In this document: positions 7,866 through 20,667 of the stretch, one piece after another
Layout: every line of letters begins with the position of its first letter
Position numbering within the stretch: the first letter of the stretch is position 1
Assembly (NCBI RefSeq): GCF_021601385.1
Contig: NZ_BQHO01000007.1
Coordinates: forward strand, 124,001 to 188,000
Reading direction: 5' to 3'
DNA length: 64,000 nt
Origin: Pseudomonas parasichuanensis
GTDB lineage: Bacteria; Pseudomonadota; Gammaproteobacteria; Pseudomonadales; Pseudomonadaceae
Made by a program: the position numbers and the translations under genes
The notes under the pieces: model-generated
The model's database searches: none
Seen by the model: only the letters and a program-made list of their open reading frames with translations
Told to the model about the DNA's origin: nothing

Positions 7866-8609
7866 GTGTTCAATGAAACCGATGCCCCCCAGCCACCAAA
7901 GGTGCTCACAACCCCTTTGGAAATCGCGGCCAACCTGCGCCAGCTGCTGGAGAGCCACGACCCGCTGATCATCAGCTTCCATGAGCGCAGCCAGCGGTTC
8001 CAGAGCTATGTGGTGCACCTCGACCGCGACAACGGCGTTCTGGCACTGGACGAGATGATCCCCCGCGATGGCGAGAAGTACATCGAGAACGGTGAACCGT
8101 TCCGCATCGAAGGCTTCCATGACGGCGTACGCATCGCCTGGGAGTGCGATACACCGCTGACCATCACCGAGATCGACGGCCACCGCTGCTACCGCGGCCC
8201 ACTGCCCACGGAAGTCACCTACCATCAGCGCCGCAGCGCCTTCCGCGCCGCGCTCAAGCTGTCGCAGCTGGTCGACATCGTTCTTGACGGCACTCACCTG
8301 AAGGGGAATGGCGCCCTGCGCGGCAAGCTGCTGGACATCTCCGCCACCGGCTGCAAATTGCGCTTTGACGGCAACGTCGAAGAGCGCCTGCAACTGGGCC
8401 AGGTGTACGAGCGTTTCAAGGCCGCCAACCCGCTCGGCCTGACTGACACCATGGTCGAACTGCGCCACCTGCACTTCGAGGAGCGCATCAACACCACCTT
8501 CGCCGGGGTACGCTTCCACAACCTCAGCGGCCAGGCGCAGCGCAAGATCGAGAGTTTCGTGTATCAGTTGCAGCGCGAAGCACGACGCTTCGACAAAGAC
8601 GACTACTGA
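7866..8609 (+). CDS. flgZ: PilZ-domain flagellar brake protein FlgZ (YcgR family)
   Basis: 247 residues; binds c-di-GMP and slows or biases the flagellar motor. The N-terminal YcgR domain covers about 1-115, and the PilZ domain follows with the c-di-GMP arginine motif in [10 protein letters not shown] and the second motif [13 protein letters not shown]. Translation probably starts at GTG 7866, with GGAGA about ten bases upstream; no ATG fits better. It ends the flgA-flgMNZ side of the locus, just before a terminator. Confidence 0.93.
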   Translation: MFNETDAPQPPKVLTTPLEIAANLRQLLESHDPLIISFHERSQRFQSYVVHLDRDNGVLALDEMIPRDGEKYIENGEPFRIEGFHDGVRIAWECDTPLTITEIDGHRCYRGPLPTEVTYHQRRSAFRAALKLSQLVDIVLDGTHLKGNGALRGKLLDISATGCKLRFDGNVEERLQLGQVYERFKAANPLGLTDTMVELRHLHFEERINTTFAGVRFHNLSGQAQRKIESFVYQLQREARRFDKDDY

Positions 8610-8627
8610 TTACCCGCCAGACATGCA

Positions 8628-8650
8628 AACGCCACCCTAGGGGTGGCGTT
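8628..8650 (+). terminator. Intrinsic terminator after flgZ
   Basis: Stem AACGCCACCC / GGGTGGCGTT with a three-base loop, followed by TTCGTTT; 19 bases after the flgZ stop. Confidence 0.8.
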
Positions 8651-8699
8651 TTCGTTTGCAGCGCTGCAGCCGACTTTCAAGATGGCCGGCCACCCCCGC

Positions 8700-10043
8700 T
8701 TAATTGACCGACTTGTCGACCGCGGCGCCGGGCTGCACAGCCGGCTCAGCGCCTTTCTCATCCGCTTCGGTATCCTCCGCTGCCACTGGCGTCTGCATCA
8801 CTTCCTGCACGGTCTGCTCATCGACCCGTGGGTCAAGCGCCGCCGACAGTGGCGAACCGGCCGCCGGCATGGCCACGTGGCCCAGCGGCGCATCCTGGAC
8901 CTGGTGCAGCCCGGTAACCGCCTTCGGCCGGATACGCCAGACCAGCACCAGCGCAAAGAACACAAAGAACGCATACAGCATCTGCGGGCCCAACACCTTC
9001 ATCAGCACCCCCGCCGCCAGCGGCCCGATACAGGCACCCACGCCGTAGGTCACCAACAACATGGCGGTCAGCGATACCCGCCGTTCGCTTTCCACATGGT
9101 CGTTGGAAAACGCCACAGCCAGCGGATACAGGCAGAACTGCAGCAGCGAAATCACGAAGCCAATACCAAACAACAACTCCAGCGGCACACCCGGCAGGAT
9201 CGCCAGGGGCGCCGAAGCCAGCGCCAGGCCGATCGCCACGCTGCGGATCAACACCGCGCGGTCATAGCGATCGGACAGCCAGCCCAGCGGCCACTGCACC
9301 ACCAGGCCGGCCAGGATGCAGCTACCCATGAACAGACCGATCTGCTCGGTGGACATGCCCTGGCTGCTGGCATACAGCGGCGCCAGACCATAGAACGAAC
9401 CGACGATCAGCCCAGAGCCCAGTACGGTGGAGAGCGATTGCGGCACCCGCTTGATGAAGAATTTCGGCTCCATCGGTGCCGGGCGCAACGGTGCGGGGTG
9501 GATGCGCCGGGTCATGGCCACGGGCACCAGGCACAGGGCGAAGCACATGGCTACCAGCATCAGCAGCTCTGGCCCCAGCTGTGGGTGCACCACAAGAATC
9601 AGCTGGCCCAGCACCAAGCCCAGATAAGACGCGATCATGTAGCCACTGAACACCGCGCCTCGGTGCTTGGCATCGGCCTGCTCGTTGAGCCAGCTTTCGA
9701 TGACCATGTACTGGCACATCATGCCCAGGCCGACGACCATCCGCAGCCCGATCCAGGCCGGTAGCCAACTGGTCAGGCCATGCCCGAGCACTGCCGCACA
9801 GACGATACCGGCGCAGGTGGCATAGGCACGAATATGCCCGACCCGGCCGATCAGCCGGTGGCCTACCTTGCCGCCCACCGCCAGGCCGAAATAGTTGGCC
9901 GCCATCAGCGCACCGATCCACAGGCTATCAACGTGATCGGCGGCGAGGCGCAGGGCCAGGTAGGTACTGAGCAGGCCCGAGCCGATCAGCATCATCAAGG
10001 CAGCGAAGTACAGCGACTGAAACGGCTTCCAGATATTTCGCAT
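8700..10043 (-). CDS. MFS transporter (YcaD-like)
   Basis: 447 residues with about 12 membrane segments in two six-helix halves, starting MRNIWKPFQSLYFAALMMLI. The inter-helix motif between segments 2 and 3 (GGKVGHRLIGRVGHIRAYAT) and WPLGWLSDRYDRA in the second half are typical of major facilitator proteins. The last 60 or so residues form a soluble Ala/Glu-rich tail, probably cytoplasmic. The ATG at 10043 gives the normal length; an upstream extension would add 50 unlikely residues. Substrate unknown. The neighbour is a glutamine-synthetase-like ligase, 130 bases upstream on the same strand, so an amine or amino acid substrate is conceivable. Confidence 0.85.
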   Translation of the reverse strand: MRNIWKPFQSLYFAALMMLIGSGLLSTYLALRLAADHVDSLWIGALMAANYFGLAVGGKVGHRLIGRVGHIRAYATCAGIVCAAVLGHGLTSWLPAWIGLRMVVGLGMMCQYMVIESWLNEQADAKHRGAVFSGYMIASYLGLVLGQLILVVHPQLGPELLMLVAMCFALCLVPVAMTRRIHPAPLRPAPMEPKFFIKRVPQSLSTVLGSGLIVGSFYGLAPLYASSQGMSTEQIGLFMGSCILAGLVVQWPLGWLSDRYDRAVLIRSVAIGLALASAPLAILPGVPLELLFGIGFVISLLQFCLYPLAVAFSNDHVESERRVSLTAMLLVTYGVGACIGPLAAGVLMKVLGPQMLYAFFVFFALVLVWRIRPKAVTGLHQVQDAPLGHVAMPAAGSPLSAALDPRVDEQTVQEVMQTPVAAEDTEADEKGAEPAVQPGAAVDKSVN

Positions 10044-10173
10044 ACGTCCCGTCGGGCTCCTGGTGCAGGTGGCGGTGGGTTGCAGGCAAGCATAAAAGCA
10101 AATCCGCCGCGACGCAGGCCCCCGGCGGCGAAAAAGATCGCCGACGGCGGGCCCGTTACAGGTTACGTCGCGC

Positions 10174-11517
10174 TCAGGCCTGCGACGCCAGTACACGCCG
10201 CTCCCAGGGCGTGATCTCGTCGAAGAAGTCGCTCAGCTCGAGGGTCTTGGTGGCGATGTAGCCTTCGATGAACTCGTTACCGAAAAGCTCCCGCGCCAGC
10301 CCACTGCGCTGGAGTCGCTGCAACGCCGCATGCAGGGTGCAGGGCAGGCTCAAGTGCTCGGGCACTTCGAACTCGCCCTGGATCGGCGCCGTCGGGGCGA
10401 GCTGCTGCTCGATGCCATGCAGGCCGGCGGCAAGGCTCGCGGCAATCGCCAGGTACGGGTTGGCGTCGGCACCCGGCAGACGATTCTCCACCCGCCGCGC
10501 CACCGGCGAGCTGGCCGGAATGCGCAGGCCAGCGGCGCGGTTGTCGTGGGACCAGCAGGCGTTGTTCGGCGACGCGTAGGGGTGGCACAGGCGCTGGTAC
10601 GAATTGACGTTGGGCGCGAACAGCGCGGTGAAATCGGCCAGCCAGGCCTGCAGACCACCGATGAAATGATGGAAGGTGCCGGTTGCCCTGCCCTGCTCAT
10701 CGCTGAACACGTTTCGCCCACTGGCGATATCCACCAGGCTCTGGTGGATGTGCATCGAGCTGCCGGGGGTATGTGCCAGCGGCTTGGCCATGCACACCAC
10801 GGTCAGGCCATGGCGCAGCGCCACTTCCTTGAGCAGGTGCTTGAACAGGAAGGTCTGGTCGGCCAGCAGCAGCGGGTCGCCGTGCAACAGGTTGATCTCG
10901 AACTGGCTGACGCCCATTTCATGCATGAAGGTGTCACGCGGCAGGCCCAGCGCCGCCATGCACCGGTACACCTCGCTGAAGAACGGCCGCAGGCCGTTGT
11001 TGGAGCTGACACTGAAGGCCGAATGCCCCATCTCCCGGCGGCCATCCTTGCCCAGCGGCGGCTGGAACGGCTGCTGCGGGTCGGCGTTGGGGGCGAACAC
11101 GAAGAATTCGAGTTCGGTCGCCACCACCGGCGCCAGGCCATGCTCGGCGTAACGGGCAATCACCGCCTTGAGTTGGCCCCGGCTGGACAACTGCGATGGC
11201 GTGCCGTCGAGTTCGACCGCATCGCAGATGGCCAGGGCCCGAGGCTCGTCGCTCCAAGGCAAGCGATGGATCTGCGCAGGGTCGGCCACCAGTGCCAGGT
11301 CGCTGTCGTCGCTGCCATAGTATTTCGCCGCCGGGTAGCCACCCATGATGCACTGCAGCAACACCCCCCGCGCCATCTGCAGGCGCCGGCCTTCGAGGAA
11401 GCCCGCGGCGGTCATGACCTTGCCGCGCGGCACGCCGTTGAAGTCTGGGGTTACGCACTCGATCTCGTCGATGCCCTTCAGGTGCTCTGCCTGGTTGCGT
11501 GGGCCTTCGGTCGTCAT
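10174..11517 (-). CDS. Glutamine synthetase family protein (gamma-glutamyl amine ligase type)
   Basis: 447 residues. Catalytic-domain elements are clear: FNGVPRGKVMTAAGFLEGRR in the N-terminal beta-grasp, the metal-site region VVATELEFFVF, the SSMHIHQSL motif and the ATP/substrate stretch ASPNNACWSHDNRAAGLRIP. True nitrogen-assimilating GlnA is usually 468-470 residues with an adenylylation loop NLYDLP, which I do not see. It therefore more likely joins glutamate to a polyamine or other amine (PuuA/PauA-like). The start ATG at 11517 has AAGGA eight bases upstream. The gene lies back to back with a paired REP element and bkdR. Confidence 0.85.
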   Translation of the reverse strand: MTTEGPRNQAEHLKGIDEIECVTPDFNGVPRGKVMTAAGFLEGRRLQMARGVLLQCIMGGYPAAKYYGSDDSDLALVADPAQIHRLPWSDEPRALAICDAVELDGTPSQLSSRGQLKAVIARYAEHGLAPVVATELEFFVFAPNADPQQPFQPPLGKDGRREMGHSAFSVSSNNGLRPFFSEVYRCMAALGLPRDTFMHEMGVSQFEINLLHGDPLLLADQTFLFKHLLKEVALRHGLTVVCMAKPLAHTPGSSMHIHQSLVDIASGRNVFSDEQGRATGTFHHFIGGLQAWLADFTALFAPNVNSYQRLCHPYASPNNACWSHDNRAAGLRIPASSPVARRVENRLPGADANPYLAIAASLAAGLHGIEQQLAPTAPIQGEFEVPEHLSLPCTLHAALQRLQRSGLARELFGNEFIEGYIATKTLELSDFFDEITPWERRVLASQA

Positions 11518-11624
11518 GACGCTGTCCTTCTTGGGGTATTGGCGTGCCGGGAATGGCGCCGCGCTCAACATAGGATGGGGGTATTTGAAATATCAAGCAC
11601 GCCATGGGGCGCGGCGCCCTCTTG

Positions 11625-11680
11625 GCGGGTAAACCCGCTCCCAGAGGATATTGGTGCCCTGTGGGAGCGGGTTTACCCGC
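11625..11680. repeat. Paired REP element, GGGTAAACCC family
   Basis: Two perfect inverted 19-base arms, GCGGGTAAACCCGCTCCCA at 11625-11643 and its complement at 11662-11680, each arm itself containing a small hairpin. This is the layout of paired Pseudomonas REP sequences. It lies between the glutamine-synthetase-like gene and bkdR. Confidence 0.8.
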
Positions 11681-11695
11681 GAAAGCGCCAGACCA

Positions 11696-12184
11696 CTAAT
11701 GCTCACGCAAGGTCATGCCATTGGCTGGCAACGGCAACGCAGTCTTGTAGCGCACCTGCTTGAGGGCAAAGCTGGAGCGGATGTTGGCCACCCCCGGCAA
11801 CCGCGTCAGGTAATCGAGAAAACGCTCCAGCGCCTGGATGCTGGGCAGCAGCACGCGCAGCAGGTAATCCGGGTCGCCGGTCATCAGGTAGCACTCCATC
11901 ACCTCGGGGCGCTCGGCGATCTCTTCTTCGAAACGGTGCAGCGACTGCTCCACCTGCTTCTCCAGGCTGACATGGATGAACACATTGACGTCCAGCCCCA
12001 GCGCCTCGGGCGACAACAGGGTCACCTGCTGGCGGATCACCCCCAGCTCTTCCATGGCCTTGACCCGGTTGAAACAAGGGGTGGGCGACAAGTTGACCGA
12101 ACGCGCGAGCTCCGCGTTGGTGATCCGCGCGTTTTCCTGAAGGCTGTTGAGAATGCCGATATCCGTGCGATCCAGTTTGCGCAT
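11696..12184 (-). CDS. bkdR: Lrp/AsnC-type activator BkdR
   Basis: 162 residues; leucine-responsive-type activator of the bkd operon. The N-terminal helix-turn-helix ([20 protein letters not shown]) is followed by a RAM ligand-binding domain with [20 protein letters not shown]. It is transcribed away from bkdAA, with 197 bases between the starts, which is the known arrangement in P. putida, where BkdR binds the intergenic region and also represses itself. Confidence 0.95.
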   Translation of the reverse strand: MRKLDRTDIGILNSLQENARITNAELARSVNLSPTPCFNRVKAMEELGVIRQQVTLLSPEALGLDVNVFIHVSLEKQVEQSLHRFEEEIAERPEVMECYLMTGDPDYLLRVLLPSIQALERFLDYLTRLPGVANIRSSFALKQVRYKTALPLPANGMTLREH

Positions 12185-13614
<1,430 letters not shown>

Positions 13615-13615
13615 G

Positions 13616-14674
<1,059 letters not shown>

Positions 14675-15943
14675 ATGGGCACGCACGTCATCAAGATGCC
14701 GGATATCGGTGAAGGCATCGCGCAGGTCGAGTTGGTCGAGTGGTTCGTCAAGGTCGGCGACATGATCGCCGAAGATCAGGTGGTGGCCGATGTCATGACC
14801 GACAAGGCCACCGTGGAAATCCCGTCGCCGGTCAGCGGCAAGGTGCTGGCCCTGGGCGGCCAGCCGGGTGAAGTGATGGCGGTCGGCAGCGAGCTGATCC
14901 GCATCGAAGTCGAAGGCAGCGGCAACCATGTCGATACGCCACAGAGCAAGCCGGTGGACGCGCCTGCCGCGCCGGTGAAGGCCGAAGCCAAGCCCGAGCC
15001 ACGCATCGAAACAGCGCCTCAGGTTGCCGCGAGCCACACCGCCGCCGCCATCGTGCCGCGCGAGGCACACGAAAAACCGCTGGCTTCGCCTGCCGTGCGC
15101 AAGCGTGCGCTGGATGCCGGTATCGAACTGCGTTACGTGCATGGCAGCGGCCCTGCCGGGCGCATCCTGCATGAAGACCTCGACGTCTTCATCAGCAAAC
15201 CGCAGAGCAACAGCGGCCAGGCACCGGGCGGCTACGGCAAGCGCACCGACAGCGAACAGGTGCCGGTGATCGGCCTGCGCCGCAAGATTGCCCAGCGCAT
15301 GCAGGACGCCAAGCGCCGTGTCGCCCACTTCAGCTACGTCGAGGAAATCGATGTCACTGCAGTCGAAGCCCTGCGCCAGCAGCTCAACGCCAAGCACGGC
15401 GACAGCCGTGGCAAGCTGACCCTGCTGCCGTTCCTGGTGCGTGCCATGGTCGTCGCCCTGCGCGACTTCCCGCAGATCAACGCCACCTATGACGACGAGG
15501 CCCAGGTCATCACCCGCCACGGCGCGGTGCATGTGGGCATTGCCACGCAAGGCGACAACGGCCTGATGGTGCCGGTGCTGCGCCATGCCGAAGCCGGCAG
15601 CCTGTGGAGCAACGCCAGCGAGATTGCCCGCGTGGCCCATGCCGCACGCAACAACAAGGCGACCCGTGAAGAACTGTCCGGCTCGACCATTACCCTGACC
15701 AGCCTCGGCGCGCTGGGCGGCATCGTCAGCACGCCGGTGGTCAACACCCCGGAAGTGGCGATCGTCGGTGTCAACCGCATGGTCGAACGGCCGGTGGTGA
15801 TCGACGGCCAGATCGTCGTGCGCAAGATGATGAACCTGTCCAGTTCGTTCGACCATCGCGTGGTCGACGGCATGGATGCCGCACTGTTCATCCAGGCCGT
15901 GCGCGGCCTGCTGGAACAACCTGCCTGCCTGTTCGTGGAGTGA
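14675..15943 (+). CDS. bkdB: Dihydrolipoyl transacylase E2 of branched-chain complex
   Basis: 422 residues. One lipoyl domain (about 1-80) has the lipoylated lysine at K44 in [13 protein letters not shown]. An Ala/Pro/Lys-rich linker leads to the E3-binding domain ([20 protein letters not shown]), and the C-terminal acyltransferase ends with the catalytic [16 protein letters not shown]2 forms the core of the complex and passes the acyl group to CoA. Its stop lies two bases before the lpdV ATG. Confidence 0.97.
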   Translation: MGTHVIKMPDIGEGIAQVELVEWFVKVGDMIAEDQVVADVMTDKATVEIPSPVSGKVLALGGQPGEVMAVGSELIRIEVEGSGNHVDTPQSKPVDAPAAPVKAEAKPEPRIETAPQVAASHTAAAIVPREAHEKPLASPAVRKRALDAGIELRYVHGSGPAGRILHEDLDVFISKPQSNSGQAPGGYGKRTDSEQVPVIGLRRKIAQRMQDAKRRVAHFSYVEEIDVTAVEALRQQLNAKHGDSRGKLTLLPFLVRAMVVALRDFPQINATYDDEAQVITRHGAVHVGIATQGDNGLMVPVLRHAEAGSLWSNASEIARVAHAARNNKATREELSGSTITLTSLGALGGIVSTPVVNTPEVAIVGVNRMVERPVVIDGQIVVRKMMNLSSSFDHRVVDGMDAALFIQAVRGLLEQPACLFVE

Positions 15944-15945
15944 CC

Positions 15946-17325
<1,380 letters not shown>

Positions 17326-17358
17326 CCTCGAACACTGAAGCGGCAATAGCCGATTTGG

Positions 17359-17391
17359 CCCGCAGCGTTACCAGGCGCTGCGGGCATTTTT
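17359..17391 (+). terminator. Intrinsic terminator after bkd operon
   Basis: Stem CCCGCAGCG / CGCTGCGGG with an eight-base loop, then a run of seven T. Its T run touches the stop codon of the convergent GGDEF gene. Confidence 0.88.
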
Positions 17392-18390
17392 TTATTCGAC
17401 GATGGCATCCTTGCCGGCCGCCTTGGCCCGATACAGCGCCTTGTCGGCACGGGCCAGCAGCGCCTGTTGATCCTCCCCTTCCTGCCATTGCACCACGCCG
17501 TAGCTCATGGTCAGCTGGCAATCGCCCACCGGTGCGATGGACGCCACGGCCTGGCGTATCCTGCGCGCGGCTTCACGCGCCTCTTCCAAGGTTGTCTGCG
17601 GCAGCACCACCACGAACTCATCGCCGCCCCAACGCGCCAGCAGGTCCTGGGCGCGCAAACACTCACGGATGCGCTCGGTCACCTCGATAAGCGCTGCATC
17701 GCCACGGGCGTGGCCGTGCAGGTCATTGATCGGTTTGAAGTCATCCAGGTCCATGGCGATGACCGCCAGGGGCTGGCGGTAGCGCCGGGCGCGCTCGCAC
17801 TCCTGCTCCAGGGTTTTTTCCAGGTGGTACCGATTGGCGGTGCGGGTCAGCGCGTCCCGCTCGGCCAGTTCACGGTTTTCGTCGAGCTGACGCTGCAACT
17901 GCTGGTTGACCCAGGACAGCTCGCGGGTGCGCTCGGCCACCTGGCTCTCCAGCGACTGATTGCGTTGCTCCAGTTCGGTGACCAGGCGTTTGCCGGCATC
18001 GATGTTGCGATGGGCACCGAGCATGCGCGCCACCGAACCGTCGTCGTTGCGGGCGATGATGTGGCCGCTGTCCTCGATCCACAGGTAGCTGCCGTCCTGG
18101 CAGCGGCAGCGGTACTCGATGCGGTAACGCTCATTGCGCTGGTTGATGTAGGCCTCGAAATGGGCCATCACCCGGGGGAAGTCTTCGGGGTGGATCACGC
18201 TCTCCCAGGTCAGGACCGAGTTGGCCATCGAGTGGCTGGCGTAGCCCAGCATCGCGTACCAGCCAGGGTTGCGGTAGACGTAGCCGGTGTTGGCATCCCA
18301 GTCCCAGATGCCGTCGCTGATCAGGTTGAACAAAGTGTGAAGTTGCTGCTCGCTGAAGCCGGCCGGTACCGGCCTTGGTGCCTGACTCAT
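17392..18390 (-). CDS. PAS-GGDEF diguanylate cyclase
   Basis: 332 residues, soluble, no membrane segment. A PAS_3 domain with its C-terminal motif covers about 15-135 (DGIWDWDANTGYVYRNPGWY; YRCRCQDGSYLWIEDSG), a coiled-coil linker about 136-170, and a GGDEF domain to the end. The active site reads RWGGDEF, so it should make c-di-GMP, and RAQD five residues before GGDEF is an intact inhibitory I-site. GGAGAG precedes the ATG. It is convergent with lpdV and divergent from the next gene. The PAS ligand is unknown. Confidence 0.9.
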   Translation of the reverse strand: MSQAPRPVPAGFSEQQLHTLFNLISDGIWDWDANTGYVYRNPGWYAMLGYASHSMANSVLTWESVIHPEDFPRVMAHFEAYINQRNERYRIEYRCRCQDGSYLWIEDSGHIIARNDDGSVARMLGAHRNIDAGKRLVTELEQRNQSLESQVAERTRELSWVNQQLQRQLDENRELAERDALTRTANRYHLEKTLEQECERARRYRQPLAVIAMDLDDFKPINDLHGHARGDAALIEVTERIRECLRAQDLLARWGGDEFVVVLPQTTLEEAREAARRIRQAVASIAPVGDCQLTMSYGVVQWQEGEDQQALLARADKALYRAKAAGKDAIVE

Positions 18391-18607
18391 GGACGCTCTC
18401 CTTGGTATCCGGCAACTGCGCCCCGGTCACGGTGCTGCGGATGTTCATCGTGATTGCCGCAGTCGGCAATCCTGTTCCTCTGGGGGGCAAGCATATGCCC
18501 AGTAAAGCGCTGCCGGAATAGCCCGGGTGGGCTATTTCGAGACGTTTGCGCGCTGGCACAGCTTTTGCCCCTTTGATCGCGCTTATTGACCCTTTCAAGG
18601 AGGAGAC

Positions 18608-19126
18608 ATGCTCACGTCAGTCACCGGGATGCCATGGCAGCCCGCGGTGCAGCCATCCAGCCGCACCGGCAACGAACAGGCGCTGGCACAGGCGCTGCCG
18701 TTCCAGCCGATTACCGTCGCCGACGGCGCCGCCGCACAACAGAACAGCCAAGGCAGCACCTCGCAGCAGAACAGCGAGGACAACCGCAAGGAGGCCTTCG
18801 CCAAGCTCATGGTCATGCTGCAGAACCCGGACGTTGCTGCCCGCCAGCAGTCCAGCGTCGGCAAGCAGGAACAAAGCAACGCAATGCAGGAGTTCCGCGA
18901 CTACATGGACAAGTCGCCAGCGGAGAAGATCAAGGAAAAGTACCTGCAGGAACTGGGGCTGAGCGAGGACGAATACAACGCGCTGCCGCCAGAGAAGAAA
19001 GCACGTATCGATGAGCAGATCGCCCAGCGCATGCAGGAAGATGTCGAGTCCAAGGCCCTGGCCAGTCTCGGGCAGCAGGCGCTGGGTACGCAGGAAAGTG
19101 AGGCGCTCAAGGGTACCGGGCTCTGA
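18608..19126 (+). CDS. Protein of unknown function, Gln/Ser-rich N terminus
   Basis: 172 residues, cytoplasmic by composition, with no signal peptide. Residues 1-60 look disordered and are rich in Gln, Ser and Ala. Residues 60-172 are charged and helical (AEKIKEKYLQELGLSEDEYN, then PPEKKARIDEQIAQRMQED). A strong GGAGGAG lies four bases before the ATG. It stands alone between divergent and same-strand neighbours and ends at a hairpin. No family recognised; the region resembles conserved hypothetical proteins of Pseudomonas rather than foreign DNA. Confidence 0.75.
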   Translation: MLTSVTGMPWQPAVQPSSRTGNEQALAQALPFQPITVADGAAAQQNSQGSTSQQNSEDNRKEAFAKLMVMLQNPDVAARQQSSVGKQEQSNAMQEFRDYMDKSPAEKIKEKYLQELGLSEDEYNALPPEKKARIDEQIAQRMQEDVESKALASLGQQALGTQESEALKGTGL

Positions 19127-19133
19127 GCCAGGT

Positions 19134-19162
19134 GCGTGGCCTTCCCCGGGCCACGCTTCTTT
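19134..19162 (+). terminator. Probable terminator after 18608-19126
   Basis: Stem GCGTGGCC / GGCCACGC with a seven-base loop followed by TTCTTTA, eight bases after the stop. The T run is interrupted. Confidence 0.6.
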
Positions 19163-19261
19163 AGGTAGGGAAGGCCCCGCGCAGCACTCGACAGCGAGCG
19201 AGTAACGGGATTCAATCCAGCCCACCTCAATCGCCTTGCAACAGGGAATCGGCAATTCGTC

Positions 19262-20470
19262 ATGGACAGACTCAGACAAGACTTCTCACTTTCGGCGGTG
19301 GTCGCCGGCCTGATCGCAGTGATCATCTCCTATGCCGGCCCCTTGATCATCGTGTTCCAGGCTGCCCACCAGGCCCAACTCAGCAACGAGGCGACCGCCT
19401 CGTGGATCTGGGCGATCTCCATCGGCAGCGGCCTGACCGGTTTGCTGCTGAGCTGGAAACTGCGGGTTCCGGTGATCACCGCATGGTCGACACCTGGCGC
19501 GGCGTTGCTGGTGTCGATGCTGCCGACCGTGTCACTGGCGCAGGCCGTGGGGGCCTATATCGTTGCCTCGGTTCTGATCGCCGTGATCGCACTGAGCGGG
19601 GCGTTCGACAAGTTGATGCGCCGCCTGCCCAAGGCAATCGCCGCCGCCATGCTCGCCGGTATCCTGTTCCGATTTGGCGCCGAGCTGTTCAGCTCCATCC
19701 GCCTGCAGCCGTTGCTGGTCCTGTCGATGCTCGCGGCCTACCTGCTGTTCAAACGCCTGTCGCCCCGCTACGCGATCCTCTCGGTGTTGGTGGTTGGCTG
19801 CGGGCTTGCCGCCAGCATGGGTCAACTCAATACCGGCGCCCTGGTACTGGAGATGGCCGTCCCGCTCTGGACAGCGCCGCAATGGAGCTGGCATGCCATC
19901 GTCAACATCGGCCTGCCGCTGGCGCTGGTGTCACTTACAGGCCAGTCGGTACCGGGGATCGCCGTGCTGCGCACAGCTGGTTACCAGACCGCTGCACGGC
20001 CGATCGTCTCGGTGACCGCCATCGGCTCGTTGCTGCTGGCGCCGTTCGCCTGCCACGGGGTGAACCTGGCAGCGATCACCGCAGCCATCTGCACAGGCCG
20101 GGAGGCCCACGAGAACCCCGACAAGCGCTATATCGCCGGCATTGCCTGTGGCGCCTTCTACCTGCTGATGGGCACCTTCGGCGCCACGCTCGCCTCGGTG
20201 TTCGCCGCCCTGCCCCGGGAAATGATCGCCGCCCTCGCCGGCCTGGCGCTGTTCGGTGCCATCGCAACCGGGCTGAGCGGTGCAATGGCCGATGAAAAGC
20301 AGCGTGAGCCTGCGTTGATTACGTTCCTGGTCACGGCCTCTGGCATGAGCTTCCTGGGCCTGGGCGCCGCCTTCTGGGGGCTGATCTTCGGCATGGTCGC
20401 CTTCTTCGCGCTCGGCTACACCCGCCCGCATAGCACCCACACACAAGCGCACGTTGGCGAACAGCGATGA
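19262..20470 (+). CDS. benE: BenE-family transporter
   Basis: 402 residues with about 12 membrane segments, in the BenE benzoate:H+ symporter family. Typical stretches are AGLIAVIISYAGPLIIVFQA at the N terminus, ISIGSGLTGLLLSWKLRVPV and VITAWSTPGAALL, and FACHGVNLAAITAAICTGRE in the second half. The ribosome site is weak (GGGAA). No ben or cat catabolic gene is nearby, so benzoate is only a family-level guess and another aromatic acid or purine-like substrate is possible. Confidence 0.85.
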   Translation: MDRLRQDFSLSAVVAGLIAVIISYAGPLIIVFQAAHQAQLSNEATASWIWAISIGSGLTGLLLSWKLRVPVITAWSTPGAALLVSMLPTVSLAQAVGAYIVASVLIAVIALSGAFDKLMRRLPKAIAAAMLAGILFRFGAELFSSIRLQPLLVLSMLAAYLLFKRLSPRYAILSVLVVGCGLAASMGQLNTGALVLEMAVPLWTAPQWSWHAIVNIGLPLALVSLTGQSVPGIAVLRTAGYQTAARPIVSVTAIGSLLLAPFACHGVNLAAITAAICTGREAHENPDKRYIAGIACGAFYLLMGTFGATLASVFAALPREMIAALAGLALFGAIATGLSGAMADEKQREPALITFLVTASGMSFLGLGAAFWGLIFGMVAFFALGYTRPHSTHTQAHVGEQR

Positions 20471-20496
20471 GTTTGAGGGGTAATAGAAGGTGTGAA

Positions 20497-20573
20497 TGGC
20501 GTCCCAGGGCAGGTTCGAACTGCCAACCTTCCCCTTAGGAGGGGGATGCTCTATCCAATTGAGCTACTGAGAC
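20497..20573 (-). tRNA. tRNA-Arg (anticodon CCT)
   Basis: 77 bases folding as a complete cloverleaf on the minus strand: acceptor GTCTCAG pairs with CTGGGAC, D arm GCTCAATTGGATAGAGC, anticodon stem TCCCC/GGGGA around loop CTCCTAA (anticodon CCT), T arm GGCAG-TTCGAAC-CTGCC, and an encoded CCA. It reads AGG codons. Confidence 0.95.
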
Positions 20574-20667
20574 ACAGGGGCCGGCAACGGACGTTGCACG
20601 GTAGGGACGGCGAGCATGTTACCCAGCGTATAGGCATTTGTCATGTTTCTATCGGGCATTTTGCACG

